Of a DNA stretch of 42,192 bases, positions 10,600-18,823 are shown piece after piece (the first letter of the stretch is position 1; every line of letters begins with the position of its first letter). The position numbers and the translations under genes were made by a program. Source of the stretch: an uncultured Acidimicrobiaceae bacterium (GTDB lineage: Bacteria; Actinomycetota; Acidimicrobiia; Acidimicrobiales; Ilumatobacteraceae); NCBI GenBank assembly GCA_903919455.1, contig CAIXIJ010000004.1:1-42192 (forward strand), read 5' to 3'. The notes beneath the pieces are model-generated. The model saw nothing but the letters and a program-made list of their open reading frames with translations. It was not told the origin of the DNA and searched no databases.

Positions 10600-11220
10600 A
10601 TGACGTTCGCGAAGAAGAACTTGAACGAAGGCGAAACCATTGCGCTGGATATGCATCCGCACTGGTGGTACTTCGCCGAGCCGGCGTTCTCTGTCGTCGG
10701 TGCCATCGTGCTCGGTATCTGGGTGGCGACCCTCGATGCGGGCACCTGGAAGGATCTGCTTCGTTGGGTGATGCTGCCGCTGCTGGTGGGCACCTGCCTG
10801 TGGCTGCTGTACCGAGCCGCCACGTGGCGCACCACGAACTTCGTCATCACGTCGCAGCGCATCATCTTCCGCCAGGGCCTCATTGCCAAGCGCGGCATGG
10901 AGATTCCGCTCGATCGCCTGAACAACGTGAACTTCAACCAGGGCGTCTTCGAGCGCATGCTCGGCGCCGGCGATCTGCTCATCGAGTCGGGCGGTGAGGA
11001 TGGTCAGCAGCGCTTCACCGACATCAAGGATCCGGCCGGCGTGCAGAACCTGTTGCACAGCGAGATGGAGAAGCTGCGGAACCGCAAGGGTGGTGGCTTC
11101 GCCGCTCCTGCCGCCGCAATGTCGGTGCCCGAACAACTCGAGCGACTCGAGGGTCTGCTGGAGCGCGGTTCGATCACTCAGGAAGAGTTCGACTCGCAGA
11201 AGGCCAAGCTGCTCGGCTGA
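10600..11220 (+). CDS. PH-domain (bPH2/YdbS-like) membrane protein with SHOCT tail
   Basis: A 206-residue membrane protein. After a cytoplasmic N-terminus (LNEGETIALDMHPHWWYF), two hydrophobic segments cross the membrane at about 25-45 and 50-70. A bacterial PH domain follows (TNFVITSQRIIFRQGLIAKRG, then IPLDRLNNVNFNQ and GAGDLLIES). After a short linker, the last 30 residues (PEQLERLEGLLERGSITQEEFDSQKAKLL) are a SHOCT motif, a short C-terminal oligomerisation element. Start ATG 10600 fits the -10 hexamer seven bases upstream; an upstream in-frame start lacks support. The function of this family is unknown. It is convergent with the SMP-30 gene. Confidence 0.85.
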   Translation: MTFAKKNLNEGETIALDMHPHWWYFAEPAFSVVGAIVLGIWVATLDAGTWKDLLRWVMLPLLVGTCLWLLYRAATWRTTNFVITSQRIIFRQGLIAKRGMEIPLDRLNNVNFNQGVFERMLGAGDLLIESGGEDGQQRFTDIKDPAGVQNLLHSEMEKLRNRKGGGFAAPAAAMSVPEQLERLEGLLERGSITQEEFDSQKAKLLG

Positions 11221-11232
11221 CAGCGAGCCCGC

Positions 11233-12099
11233 TCAGGGCAGACCTGCCCGTGGCACACCCACCAATGCCATCTCGATGCACGCAGTGCGCTGCTGGCTGG
11301 CGCGCTCTGCCACGGATTCGCTTGCCGTGGTCATGAACAACGTTCGACCGTCGGGGCCGCCGAGCATGCACGCGAAAGCTCGGCGACTGGTGGCGACCTC
11401 ATCGAGTACCGCACCACCTTCGCTCACTCGCACGCATCGCGCCCGTGCGGCATCGGCGAACCACACCGCACCGTCCGCGTCGAGACAGATGCCGTCGGGG
11501 AACCCATCCACGTCGGCCCAGACGCGTCGGTTGGTGAGGCTGCCGTCGACGCCTACATCGAATGCGGACAGCCGACGTGCCATGGTCTCGGCGACGACGA
11601 GGGTGCGGCCATCAGGAGTGAGCACCATGCCATTGGGGAACATCAACCCGGTGGCCACGGTGCTCGTCGCGCCGCTCGGCTCCACGAGGGCGAGCGCCGC
11701 ACCCTGGTGCGTGGCCAGCACCTCGGGCAGCGTGCCGGAGAGTTCCGCAGCATCCAGGTCGAACCCAAAGTTGCCCACGTAGGCGCGGCCGAGTGTGTCC
11801 ACCACCATGTCGTTGCAGTGGAACGTGGCGATGTGCGACAGGTCGGCGTGCACCACCAGGGCATCGGGCTCCAGACGAAGCACGGCTCGCTGGCGCATGG
11901 CCACGATCAGCAGCCGCCCATCTGGCAGCCAGCCAAGTCCGCTCGGTTGGTCATCGAGCTTCACCTTGGTCGCCACGTGTCCATCGAGGTCCACCGTCTT
12001 CACGGCATGGTCGTAGAAGTCGCTGAACCACAGCGTTCCCTGGTGCCAGCGAGGCGCCTCGGCAAAGTACAACCCGTCGGCAAGCACCTGAGATGTCAT
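11233..12099 (-). CDS. SMP-30/gluconolactonase-family protein
   Basis: A 288-residue six-bladed beta-propeller of the SMP-30/gluconolaconase/LRE family, which opens sugar lactones with a bound divalent metal. Candidate metal ligands sit in the usual places: Glu in FAEAPRWH near the N-terminus, Asn in MFPNGMVLTPDG and Asp in GFPDGICLDADG. Repeated blade strands such as GLGWLPDGRLLIV and PDGRTLVVAE support the fold. The ATG at 12099 has an AGGGG ribosome-binding site about seven bases upstream. It lies 45 bases after galK on the same strand, so a sugar-acid or lactone step linked to galactose use is plausible, but this is inferred only from context. Confidence 0.88.
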   Translation of the reverse strand: MTSQVLADGLYFAEAPRWHQGTLWFSDFYDHAVKTVDLDGHVATKVKLDDQPSGLGWLPDGRLLIVAMRQRAVLRLEPDALVVHADLSHIATFHCNDMVVDTLGRAYVGNFGFDLDAAELSGTLPEVLATHQGAALALVEPSGATSTVATGLMFPNGMVLTPDGRTLVVAETMARRLSAFDVGVDGSLTNRRVWADVDGFPDGICLDADGAVWFADAARARCVRVSEGGAVLDEVATSRRAFACMLGGPDGRTLFMTTASESVAERASQQRTACIEMALVGVPRAGLP

Positions 12100-12144
12100 G
12101 GGAGCCCCTTTCGCTGCCGGAGCGACCCTACAACGCGGCAGGCT

Positions 12145-13140
12145 TCAGGCTTCGACGACGTGGGCGCCGTCGACGGCCTGCACCACCCAGCCATGCGACA
12201 GCGTGCCAGGCTCGGTCAAGGCCACAACGCAGCCGCCGAACCCTCCGCCGGTCATGCGAGCGCCGTAGACGCCCGGTGTGGCGCACAGCCGTTGCACGAC
12301 GTCGTCCATCACCGGTGTCGACGTCTCGTAGAGCAGGCGAAGACTGTCGTGGCCCTCGGTGACCAGACGGCCCGCATCCACGAGGTCGCCGCTACGCAAT
12401 GCCTCGGCGAAGGCTCGAACGCGCTGGTTCTCCGCGGTCACGTGAAGTGCCCGCATTCGCAGCACGGGGTCGGTGATGGAGCGAGCATCGCTCTCGGTGG
12501 CTTCGCGCAGTGGACCGATGATCGCCTCTACTGCGCGGCACTCCGCCACTCGGTCGGCGTACTCGCTGCCCACCAGGGTGCGGTGCGCGATGAACTGCAC
12601 CACTACCTCCAGGTCGTCGGGCACCGGGATGGGCTCTACCGAGAGCGCATCGCAGTCGATGAGCAGAGCGTGTCCGCGTACTCCCGACGCGATCGCCAGT
12701 TGGTCCATGATGCCGGTGGGGACGCCGGAGGCCCGATTCTCCGCTCGCTGCGTGAGCCGAGCGAGTTCGATGATGGATCCGCGGTATCCGAGGGCCAGTG
12801 CCACACCTACCTGGAGCGCATGGCTGCTGGAGAGCCCGGCTCCGATGGGTATGTCGGTGCTGATGCGCCCGACGAAACCCTCTTCGGGGCGCATTTCCGC
12901 CACCACGCCTGCCACGTACCTGGCCCACGCTGGCTCGGCGAGTTCGGGGTGGTCGATGTGTAACGGAAGGTCCAACGGATCGGGTTCGTCGAACGATCGC
13001 AGTTGGACCCGGTCGCCGCCTCGGTCGCCCTTGAACTCCGTGTAGCGATCGATGGCCATCGGCATCACCAGACCACCCGTGTAGTCGGTGTGCTCGCCGA
13101 TGAGGTTCACGCGTCCGGGAGCGACGACACGCACGCTCAT
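12145..13140 (-). CDS. galK: Galactokinase
   Basis: A 331-residue GHMP-family kinase making galactose-1-phosphate from galactose and ATP (Leloir pathway). Motif 1 is APGRVNLIGEHTDYTGG at the extreme N-terminus, the GHMP ATP loop is PIGAGLSSSHALQVG, with His in place of the more usual Ala, and motif 3 is ARMTGGGFGGCVVAL. At 331 residues it is shorter than typical GalK (about 380), mainly because the N-terminus starts almost at motif 1. Start ATG 13140 overlaps the stop of the upstream oxidoreductase gene (ATGA), so translation is probably coupled. galT and galE are not in the window. Another sugar kinase of the same family remains possible. Confidence 0.88.
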   Translation of the reverse strand: MSVRVVAPGRVNLIGEHTDYTGGLVMPMAIDRYTEFKGDRGGDRVQLRSFDEPDPLDLPLHIDHPELAEPAWARYVAGVVAEMRPEEGFVGRISTDIPIGAGLSSSHALQVGVALALGYRGSIIELARLTQRAENRASGVPTGIMDQLAIASGVRGHALLIDCDALSVEPIPVPDDLEVVVQFIAHRTLVGSEYADRVAECRAVEAIIGPLREATESDARSITDPVLRMRALHVTAENQRVRAFAEALRSGDLVDAGRLVTEGHDSLRLLYETSTPVMDDVVQRLCATPGVYGARMTGGGFGGCVVALTEPGTLSHGWVVQAVDGAHVVEA

Positions 13141-14036
13141 GTGAGGTGCAACGCTGCCGAGAAGTGTTCGAGGGAATCGAGGTCGAACGGCGCCCGCAGC
13201 GCAAGGTTCACCTGGTCGGCGCCGGCCTCCACGTACTGGCCGATGCGGTCGAGGATCTCTTCGTTGCTCCCCGTGAGCACACCGGGTCGGACGCGGTTGG
13301 CGATGGCTCCGAACTGGTGCACGAGGCTGTCCTCGGTGTAGGCGAGGCCCACGTTCACGGCACGCTTGATGTCCTTGGGGTCTCGGCCCACGGTGTCGCA
13401 GTGCTGGTCCAGCACGGCGCTCTTGTGAGCGAACATTTCGGGAGCGATGAACGGCACGTTCCATCCGTCGGCGTACTTCGCAACGATGTTCAGCGTTCGC
13501 TTCTCGCCGCCGCCTCCCACCCAGATCGGAAGTTTGGTCTGCACCGGTCGCGGTTCGTTGCGCGCTTGGGTGAGGGAGAACCACTTGCCATCGAAGTCGG
13601 TGGTCTCCTCGTGGAGCAGACCGCGCAGGCACTGAATACCCTCTTCGAGTTGGTCCATGCGGGTGCCGAGCGAGGGGAACGGAATGCCGTAGGCCTGATA
13701 CTCGACTTCGGCCCACCCCGCACCGATACCCATGTCGGCACGGCCGCCGCTGAGTTGATCGATGGCGGTGATGGCCTTGGCCAACACGGCGGGGTGGCGG
13801 TAGCCCACGCTGTACACCAGCGAGCCGCAGCGCACCTTTGAGGTGCTGCACGCCAACGCGGCATGCATGGCCACGGCCTCCAGGCAGGCGGCATCGTCGG
13901 GCTTGCCCGTTGCGCCGTAGAAGTGATCCCACACGCTGATCCAACCGAAGCCGAGCGCTTCGATGCGTTGCCACACCGAGATCAACTCGGGAGCGGTGGT
14001 GTGCTGCAGACCGACATGAACTCCAAAGACCGTCAC
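13137..14036 (-). CDS. LLM-class (F420-type) oxidoreductase
   Basis: A 299-residue luciferase-like TIM-barrel flavin or F420 enzyme. Typical features are FGVHVGLQHT at the N-terminus, ISVWDHFYG, the segment ADMGIGAGWAEVEYQAYGIPFPS near residue 105, and LPIWVGGGGEKRTLNIVAKYADGWN near 170, the last two being cofactor-pocket signatures of F420-dependent LLM proteins. GTG 14036 is preferred to GTG 14045 because TACCGT (14049-14044) ends seven bases before it. The gene starts the minus-strand operon with galK and the SMP-30 gene and shares a divergent promoter region with the alpha/beta hydrolase. The substrate is unknown. Confidence 0.88.
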   Translation of the reverse strand: MTVFGVHVGLQHTTAPELISVWQRIEALGFGWISVWDHFYGATGKPDDAACLEAVAMHAALACSTSKVRCGSLVYSVGYRHPAVLAKAITAIDQLSGGRADMGIGAGWAEVEYQAYGIPFPSLGTRMDQLEEGIQCLRGLLHEETTDFDGKWFSLTQARNEPRPVQTKLPIWVGGGGEKRTLNIVAKYADGWNVPFIAPEMFAHKSAVLDQHCDTVGRDPKDIKRAVNVGLAYTEDSLVHQFGAIANRVRPGVLTGSNEEILDRIGQYVEAGADQVNLALRAPFDLDSLEHFSAALHLT

Positions 14037-14043
14037 GCCTCGC

Positions 14044-14053
14044 ACGGTAGTCT
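14044..14053. promoter_or_regulatory. Overlapping divergent -10 boxes
   Basis: On the minus strand TACCGT (14049-14044) precedes GTG 14036 by seven bases. On the plus strand TAGTCT (14048-14053) precedes ATG 14060 by six bases. The two hexamers overlap, so polymerase should not sit on both at once. Both transcripts would be leaderless. Confidence 0.5.
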
Positions 14054-14059
14054 CCCGGC

Positions 14060-14941
14060 ATGCCCCGCGCTCTTGTCAACACCGGTATCGAAATCGAATA
14101 CGACACCATCGGTTCGCCTTCCGACCCGACACTTCTGCTCATCATGGGTTTCACGGCACAGCTCACTGCGTGGGACGACGCGTTCTGCCGGATGCTCGCC
14201 GACGGTGGCCTGCACGTGATTCGCTTCGACAATCGCGACTGCGGGCTGTCGACGAAGCTCGATGGCCAGGAGGCCGATGTGCCAGCCGTGATGGCCGCTG
14301 CGTTCGCCGATACGCCGCCGCCTCCGGTGCCGTACACGCTCAGCGACATGGCAGCCGATGCGATGGGCCTGCTCGACCACTTGGGCATCGAGCGCGCCCA
14401 CGTGATGGGCGCTTCGATGGGTGGCATGATCGCCCAGACCGTCGCCATCGAGCACTCGCATCGGGTGCGCAGCCTCATCTCGGTGATGAGTCAGCCGGGA
14501 GAAGTGGAGGTCGGTCAACCCAGCCCGGCCGCCGCTGAGGCGATCTTCGCTCCGCCGCCCACCACTCGACAGGAGTACATCGACAGCGCGCCCATCTGGA
14601 TGGTGTGGCAGTCGAAGAAGTACCGCGACGAGGCCAGGGTGAAGCAGAACGCCGCCCGCGACTTCGACCGGTCGTTCTACCCGGAGGGCTCCACCCGTCA
14701 GCTGGCGGCCATCTACGCCAGCGGACGTCGTACTGCGGGCCTCCAGCAGCTCGACCTGCCGACGCTGGTGATCCATGGTCGCGACGACGAACTCATCAGC
14801 CCCGATGGTGGCTTCCGTACCGCCGAGCTCATTCCCGGGGCGCACCTGCTGTTCGTGTCCGATATGGGCCACGACATGCCCGAGCCGCTGTGGCCGATGC
14901 TGGTGGATGCCGTCCACAGCCACGTCCGCCACGCCGGGTGA
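14060..14941 (+). CDS. Alpha/beta hydrolase
   Basis: A 293-residue serine hydrolase. The N-terminal strand LLLIMGFTAQLTAWD holds the oxyanion region, FDNRDCGLS follows, and the nucleophile elbow is GASMGG near residue 118. The acid lies in VIHGRDDELIS and the catalytic His in MGHDMPE near the C-terminus, so the triad Ser-Asp-His is complete. This pattern is typical of the aclacinomycin-methylesterase-like and epoxide-hydrolase-like group; substrate is not predictable. It is followed after 35 bases by the racemase gene, which has its own probable -10 box, so the two may be co-regulated rather than strictly one operon. Confidence 0.88.
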   Translation: MPRALVNTGIEIEYDTIGSPSDPTLLLIMGFTAQLTAWDDAFCRMLADGGLHVIRFDNRDCGLSTKLDGQEADVPAVMAAAFADTPPPPVPYTLSDMAADAMGLLDHLGIERAHVMGASMGGMIAQTVAIEHSHRVRSLISVMSQPGEVEVGQPSPAAAEAIFAPPPTTRQEYIDSAPIWMVWQSKKYRDEARVKQNAARDFDRSFYPEGSTRQLAAIYASGRRTAGLQQLDLPTLVIHGRDDELISPDGGFRTAELIPGAHLLFVSDMGHDMPEPLWPMLVDAVHSHVRHAG

Positions 14942-14976
14942 CGACCTGACCGGGTCCGTCCACTAAAACGACGGTC

Positions 14977-16149
14977 ATGTCAGGACCCCTTTCCGGTTAC
15001 CGCATCATCGAGATCGCCGGCATCGGCCCCGGCCCGTTCGCAGCAATGCTGCTGTCGGACATGGGCGCCGAGGTCATCCGCGTAGAGCGCGCCCAGAGCG
15101 TGCGAGGCCCCGCGCCGGAGACACCGCACTACGACGTGATGTTGCGCAATCGTCGCAACGTCGCGCTGGATCTGAAGCATCCCGACGGCGTGGCCACGTT
15201 GCTGGACCTTGTGGAAGGCGCCGATGCCCTCATCGAGGGTTTCCGTCCCGGCGTGATGGAGCGCCTCGGCATCGGGCCCGAGCAGTGCCATGCTCGCAAC
15301 CCGAAGCTCGTGTTCGGCCGAATGACTGGCTGGGGCCAGGAGGGTCCGTACGCGCAGGCTGCGGGTCACGACATCAACTACATCTCGCTTGCCGGCGCGC
15401 TGGCGCACTTCCGTCGTGCAGGCGAAGCGCCGTTGCCGCCGCTGAACATGGTGGGCGACTTCGGCGGCGGCGGGATGTTCCTCGCCTACGGCGTGGTGTG
15501 TGCGTTGCTGGAGGCCCAGCGCAGCGGCAAGGGCCAGGTGGTCGACACCGCAATGGTCGATGGTGCCGCCGTGCTGATGAGCATGTTCTGGGCGTTCCGC
15601 ACCATCGGCATGTTCGACGAGAACGCACCGGGTACGAACCTTCTCGACACCGGCGCTCACTTCTACGACGTGTTCGAGTGCGCCGACGGCACCTATGTGT
15701 CGCTCGGTTCCATCGAGCCGCAGTTCTACGCCGAACTCATGCGCCTCACCGGCCTGGAGGGCGACCCCGAGTTCGCTCAGCAGATGAACAGGGCTCAGTG
15801 GCCGCATCTGAAGGAGCGACTGGCTGGCGTCATGCTCACCAAGACCCGCGACGAATGGTGCGCCATCATGGAACATACCGATGTGTGCTTCGCTCCGGTA
15901 CTCACCATGGGCGAAGCCGCTGAGCACCCGCACAACGTGGAGCGCGGCACGTTCATCGACGTCGCCGGCGTCACCCAACCGCGTCCGGCGCCGCGGTTCT
16001 CGCGCACCGTGCCTGAGGTGACGTCGGCCCCCGCTCACCCGGGTCAGCACTCTCGCGCCATCCTCGCCGACTGGGGTCTGTCGGCCGAGCGCATCGAGGC
16101 GTTGGTCGCCAATGGCGCCGTTGCCGACGCAAGCGGCGCTACCGCCTGA
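14977..16149 (+). CDS. mcr: Alpha-methylacyl-CoA racemase (family III CoA-transferase fold)
   Basis: A 390-residue CaiB/BaiF-fold protein. The N-terminal GYRIIEIAGIGPGPFAAMLL and MGAEVIRVER are family hallmarks. Residues matching the racemase catalytic pair are present: His in GHDINYISLAG near 131 and Asp in MVGDFGGGGMF near 160, which favours alpha-methylacyl-CoA racemase over a plain CoA-transferase. Such enzymes convert (2R)- to (2S)-methylacyl-CoA before beta-oxidation of branched fatty acids or sterol side chains. A TAAAAC hexamer (14964-14969) ends seven bases before the ATG, again fitting leaderless expression. Confidence 0.9.
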   Translation: MSGPLSGYRIIEIAGIGPGPFAAMLLSDMGAEVIRVERAQSVRGPAPETPHYDVMLRNRRNVALDLKHPDGVATLLDLVEGADALIEGFRPGVMERLGIGPEQCHARNPKLVFGRMTGWGQEGPYAQAAGHDINYISLAGALAHFRRAGEAPLPPLNMVGDFGGGGMFLAYGVVCALLEAQRSGKGQVVDTAMVDGAAVLMSMFWAFRTIGMFDENAPGTNLLDTGAHFYDVFECADGTYVSLGSIEPQFYAELMRLTGLEGDPEFAQQMNRAQWPHLKERLAGVMLTKTRDEWCAIMEHTDVCFAPVLTMGEAAEHPHNVERGTFIDVAGVTQPRPAPRFSRTVPEVTSAPAHPGQHSRAILADWGLSAERIEALVANGAVADASGATA

Positions 16150-16164
16150 TAGACACGGTGCTCC

Positions 16165-16968
16165 ATGGGAACACTCGTCTGCTTTCACGCACACCCTGAC
16201 GACGAGAGCATCTCCACCGGTGGAACCATCGCGCGCGCCGTCGCCGAGGGCCACCGAGTGGTGCTCGTCGTGGCCACATACGGCGACCATGGCGAAGTGC
16301 CCGACGACCTTGGGGATGGCGAGACGCTGGTCGACCGCCGGATGCAGGAGACCGCGGCGTCGTGCGAGGTGCTCGGCGTGCATCGTCTCGACTGGCTCGG
16401 GTACGCCGACAGCGGCATGACCGGTTGGCCGCAGAACGAGGAACCGAACTCGTTCTTCCAGGCACCGCTGGAGGAAGCCGCCGAACGCCTGGCCGCAATC
16501 CTGCTCTCCGAGTCGGCCGACGTGCTCACCACGTACGACTGGCACGGGAACTACGGCCACCCCGACCACATCAAGGTGCACCAGGTGGGCCATCGCGCCG
16601 CCGCACTCGCCGGCACGGCCGCGGTGTTCGAGGCCACCATGAACCGCACCGAGATGACCCGCTTCTTCGAGATGGCCAAGGCGGCCGGCGACAACGGCGG
16701 CCCCGAGGGTGAAGACTGGGATCCCAATGGCCCGGCCGACGACGGCAACCCGATGGGAACACCCGAGGATGAGATCACGCACCGCATCGACGTGATGCCC
16801 TACGTGGTGCAGAAGCGGGCGTCCATCCGCTGTCACAAAAGCCAGATCACCGACGCCGGTTTCTTCAGCCAGATGCCCGACGAGCAGTTCGCGTTCGCCT
16901 TCGGCCACGAGTGGTTCATCAAGGCTGGCTCCACCGAACCGTTGCGCGACGGTTGGCTCTTCGAATGA
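16165..16968 (+). CDS. PIG-L/LmbE-family deacetylase
   Basis: A 267-residue zinc-dependent N-acetyl deacetylase related to MshB and Mca of mycothiol metabolism. The zinc site is plain: CFHAHPDDE at residues 6-14, with His10, Asp12 and Asp13, and the distal HPDHIKVH near residue 131. The catalytic Asp belongs to the HPDD stretch. Length fits MshB and Mca (about 290), but no other mycothiol gene is nearby, so the choice among MshB, Mca (mycothiol S-conjugate amidase) and other LmbE enzymes is open. Its stop overlaps the start of the phosphatase gene (ATGA). Confidence 0.87.
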   Translation: MGTLVCFHAHPDDESISTGGTIARAVAEGHRVVLVVATYGDHGEVPDDLGDGETLVDRRMQETAASCEVLGVHRLDWLGYADSGMTGWPQNEEPNSFFQAPLEEAAERLAAILLSESADVLTTYDWHGNYGHPDHIKVHQVGHRAAALAGTAAVFEATMNRTEMTRFFEMAKAAGDNGGPEGEDWDPNGPADDGNPMGTPEDEITHRIDVMPYVVQKRASIRCHKSQITDAGFFSQMPDEQFAFAFGHEWFIKAGSTEPLRDGWLFE

Positions 16969-17516
16969 CCCGTGTGTACCTGGTGCGCCACGGGCGTGCC
17001 GCTGCCGGGTGGGACTCCGACCCCGACCCAGGCCTCGACGACCTCGGCCGTTCACAGTCGCTGGCCGTAGCCCGTCGACTGGTTCCGCTCGGCTCGTTGG
17101 CCGTGGTGAGCAGTCCGCTGCTGCGCTGCCAGCAGACGGCGTTCCCGGTGGCGTCGGCCTGGGGTGCCACGGTGAGGATCGATCCCGATGTGGCCGAGAT
17201 CCCGTCGCCCGACGGTGTGGTCATGGAGGATCGAGTGGAGTGGCTACGCGCCAGCATGGCGGGCACCTGGGCCGACCTAGGCCCCCGCTACACGGCGTTC
17301 CGCGACGGTGTGGTGGCCGCTGTCACCTCGCTCGCTACCGACACAGTGGTGTTCAGCCACTTCATCGCCATCAACGCGGTCATCGGTGTCGCTCTCGGCG
17401 ACGACCGACTGGTGATCCGCAGCCTCGACAACTGCTCGGTCACCGTGATCGACGTGGTGGACGGGCTCCCGGTGCTGGTCGAGGGCGGCCACGAGGCCGA
17501 CACACTCATCCGCTGA
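16965..17516 (+). CDS. Histidine phosphatase (phosphoglycerate mutase-like)
   Basis: A 183-residue protein of the histidine phosphatase superfamily. The phosphorylated His is His9 in LVRHGRA, the Arg of the same motif binds phosphate, SSPLLRCQQTA is the usual second motif, and the second catalytic His is in VVFSHFIAI near residue 131. Start ATG 16965 overlaps the stop of the deacetylase gene. Length and pattern fit CobC/PhoE/SixA-like small phosphatases; substrate cannot be told. Confidence 0.88.
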   Translation: MTRVYLVRHGRAAAGWDSDPDPGLDDLGRSQSLAVARRLVPLGSLAVVSSPLLRCQQTAFPVASAWGATVRIDPDVAEIPSPDGVVMEDRVEWLRASMAGTWADLGPRYTAFRDGVVAAVTSLATDTVVFSHFIAINAVIGVALGDDRLVIRSLDNCSVTVIDVVDGLPVLVEGGHEADTLIR

Positions 17517-17557
17517 CCTGCACGTTCAATCTCGGCTCTGGCTGGCAGACTGGAGCC

Positions 17558-18280
17558 ATGACTTCCCGTCGAGTCCTGGCCTGTCTCACTGTTGGTGCGC
17601 TTGCGTTCACGGCCGGTGCGTGCTCCGACGAGCAGAGCAGCGCCGACAGCACGTCGTCCACGACGTCATCGACCAGCACCACCACCACCGAGGCCACCAC
17701 CACCACGGTTGCGCCCACCACGTCGTCATCCACGAGCACCAGCACGTCGTCGACGGCGCTGCCCACCACGTCGTCCGCCGCACCGGTGAAGGGCCTCGAG
17801 ATCTCGGGTGACGGTCTCGGGGGCGCATTGTTCGGCGCCGAAGCCGATGGCGTGGTCGCGTACGTATCGAGCATTCTCGGCGACCCCACCAACGACAGTG
17901 GTTGGGAAGACCCCCTCGCCATCGGCGCCGCCTGCACCGGCACGACGGTGCGGTTCGTGGACTGGAACGATCTGCAGTTGTTCTTCACCGATGATTCCCC
18001 GGCAGCGCAAGGCCTTCGCCACTTCGCCGCGTTCAACTACGGTCCGGCCGTTGACGGCGCAGTGCTGAACCCGAACGGTTTGGTCACCGACAACGGCGTC
18101 GGCGTCGGCACCACGGTGGAGTTCCTCCGAGCCTCGTACCCCAAGGTGCAGATCAGCCCCGGCGACGACATCGGTGGCCCATCGTTTTTCATCTCCGAAG
18201 GCCTCAGCGGCTTCCTCAGTGGCACCTCGAACTCGGATGTCATCATCTCGTTCGTGGGTGGTTACGGGTGCGGCGAGTAG
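17558..18280 (+). CDS. Lipoprotein with Ser/Thr-rich linker, unknown function
   Basis: A 240-residue secreted lipoprotein. The signal peptide ends at a lipobox (TAGAC) with the lipid-bearing Cys at residue 22. Residues about 28-75 are a low-complexity Ser/Thr linker that would hold the domain off the membrane through the peptidoglycan. The C-terminal domain (from KGLEISGDGLGGALFG to SFVGGYGCGE) contains the pattern VVAYVSSILGDPTNDSGW, seen in actinobacterial secreted proteins of unknown role, and two Cys that could form a disulfide. I do not recognise a function. Start ATG 17558 is set by the signal peptide. Confidence 0.8.
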   Translation: MTSRRVLACLTVGALAFTAGACSDEQSSADSTSSTTSSTSTTTTEATTTTVAPTTSSSTSTSTSSTALPTTSSAAPVKGLEISGDGLGGALFGAEADGVVAYVSSILGDPTNDSGWEDPLAIGAACTGTTVRFVDWNDLQLFFTDDSPAAQGLRHFAAFNYGPAVDGAVLNPNGLVTDNGVGVGTTVEFLRASYPKVQISPGDDIGGPSFFISEGLSGFLSGTSNSDVIISFVGGYGCGE

Positions 18281-18283
18281 CCT
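18278..18283 (+). promoter_or_regulatory. -10 hexamer overlapping the stop codon of the upstream gene
   Basis: TAGCCT begins with the TAG stop of the lipoprotein gene (18278-18280) and ends seven bases before the ATG at 18291. The same bases may serve as stop codon and promoter element. Confidence 0.45.
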
Positions 18284-18290
18284 CCATCTG

Positions 18291-18677
18291 ATGCTCGGAT
18301 CAGGCCTGCAGACCGTCAAGGACATCCATCAAGGATGGGCCTGGGTGGTCATCATCGGCAACGGACTGGCCGGCCTGTGGGCGCTCAGCGCCAACTGGCT
18401 GCCGCAGTTGCGCACCCGGGCGTTGTGGTGGTTCATCGGCATCGCCGAGGCCACGGTGTTCGTCCAGGTGGTCCTCGGAGCCACGATGGTGGGCAAGTAC
18501 AAGGTGCCGCTACCGCAGTTCCACGCGTTCTACGGGTTCGTGGCCATCATCGCGATCGCCATCATCTACAGCTACCGCTTCCAGATGCAGCACCGCCTGT
18601 ACTTCCTCTATGGCTTCGGCAGCCTGTTCGTGATGGGCCTCGGTATCCGCGCCATGCTCATCGCCGCCAAAGCCTGA
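18291..18677 (+). CDS. Small four-helix membrane protein, unknown function
   Basis: A 128-residue integral membrane protein with four hydrophobic segments (about residues 15-35, 45-65, 75-95 and 100-122). Short loops carry few charges apart from GKYKVP and RFQMQHR. No enzyme motif is visible and I cannot name the family. The start ATG 18291 fits the hexamer TAGCCT seven bases upstream; the frame extends further 5' only into the preceding gene. It is convergent with pckG, separated by the 40-bp-period repeat module. Confidence 0.75.
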   Translation: MLGSGLQTVKDIHQGWAWVVIIGNGLAGLWALSANWLPQLRTRALWWFIGIAEATVFVQVVLGATMVGKYKVPLPQFHAFYGFVAIIAIAIIYSYRFQMQHRLYFLYGFGSLFVMGLGIRAMLIAAKA

Positions 18678-18715
18678 TCCGCCGGCGCCAGGCCTCGCCG
18701 CGCTGACCCCGGGTT

Positions 18716-18812
18716 GGGCGCGAAAACTGCCATCCGCGGCTCACCACGCACCCACGGGCGTGAAGAGTGCCAAAAATGGCATGTTCCGCGCCCGTGGGCG
18801 CGGAACATGCCA
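18716..18812. repeat. Intergenic palindromic repeat module with 40-bp period
   Basis: Three copies of a 17-base motif (GGGCGnGnanannTGCCA) start at 18716, 18756 and 18796, exactly 40 bases apart. The third copy faces a perfect inverted copy, giving a 16-bp hairpin (18778-18793 with 18796-18811, 2-base GT loop). The second copy has an imperfect facing arm (CACGCACCC), and TGCCA-AAAA-TGGCA (18768-18781) forms a further small dyad. The module fills the gap between convergent genes and resembles REP/BIME-type extragenic elements; it may also end or stabilise transcripts. Confidence 0.8.
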
Positions 18813-18823
18813 AGCGGAATCGG

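Noticed and set aside
10528-11136. N-terminal extension of the UvrD2-like helicase
   Set aside because: It is antisense to the PH/SHOCT gene and lacks homology.
18778-18811. A standard intrinsic terminator
   Set aside because: The hairpin is strong, but no T run follows on either strand and it belongs to the 40-bp-period repeat. Termination is possible but not shown.
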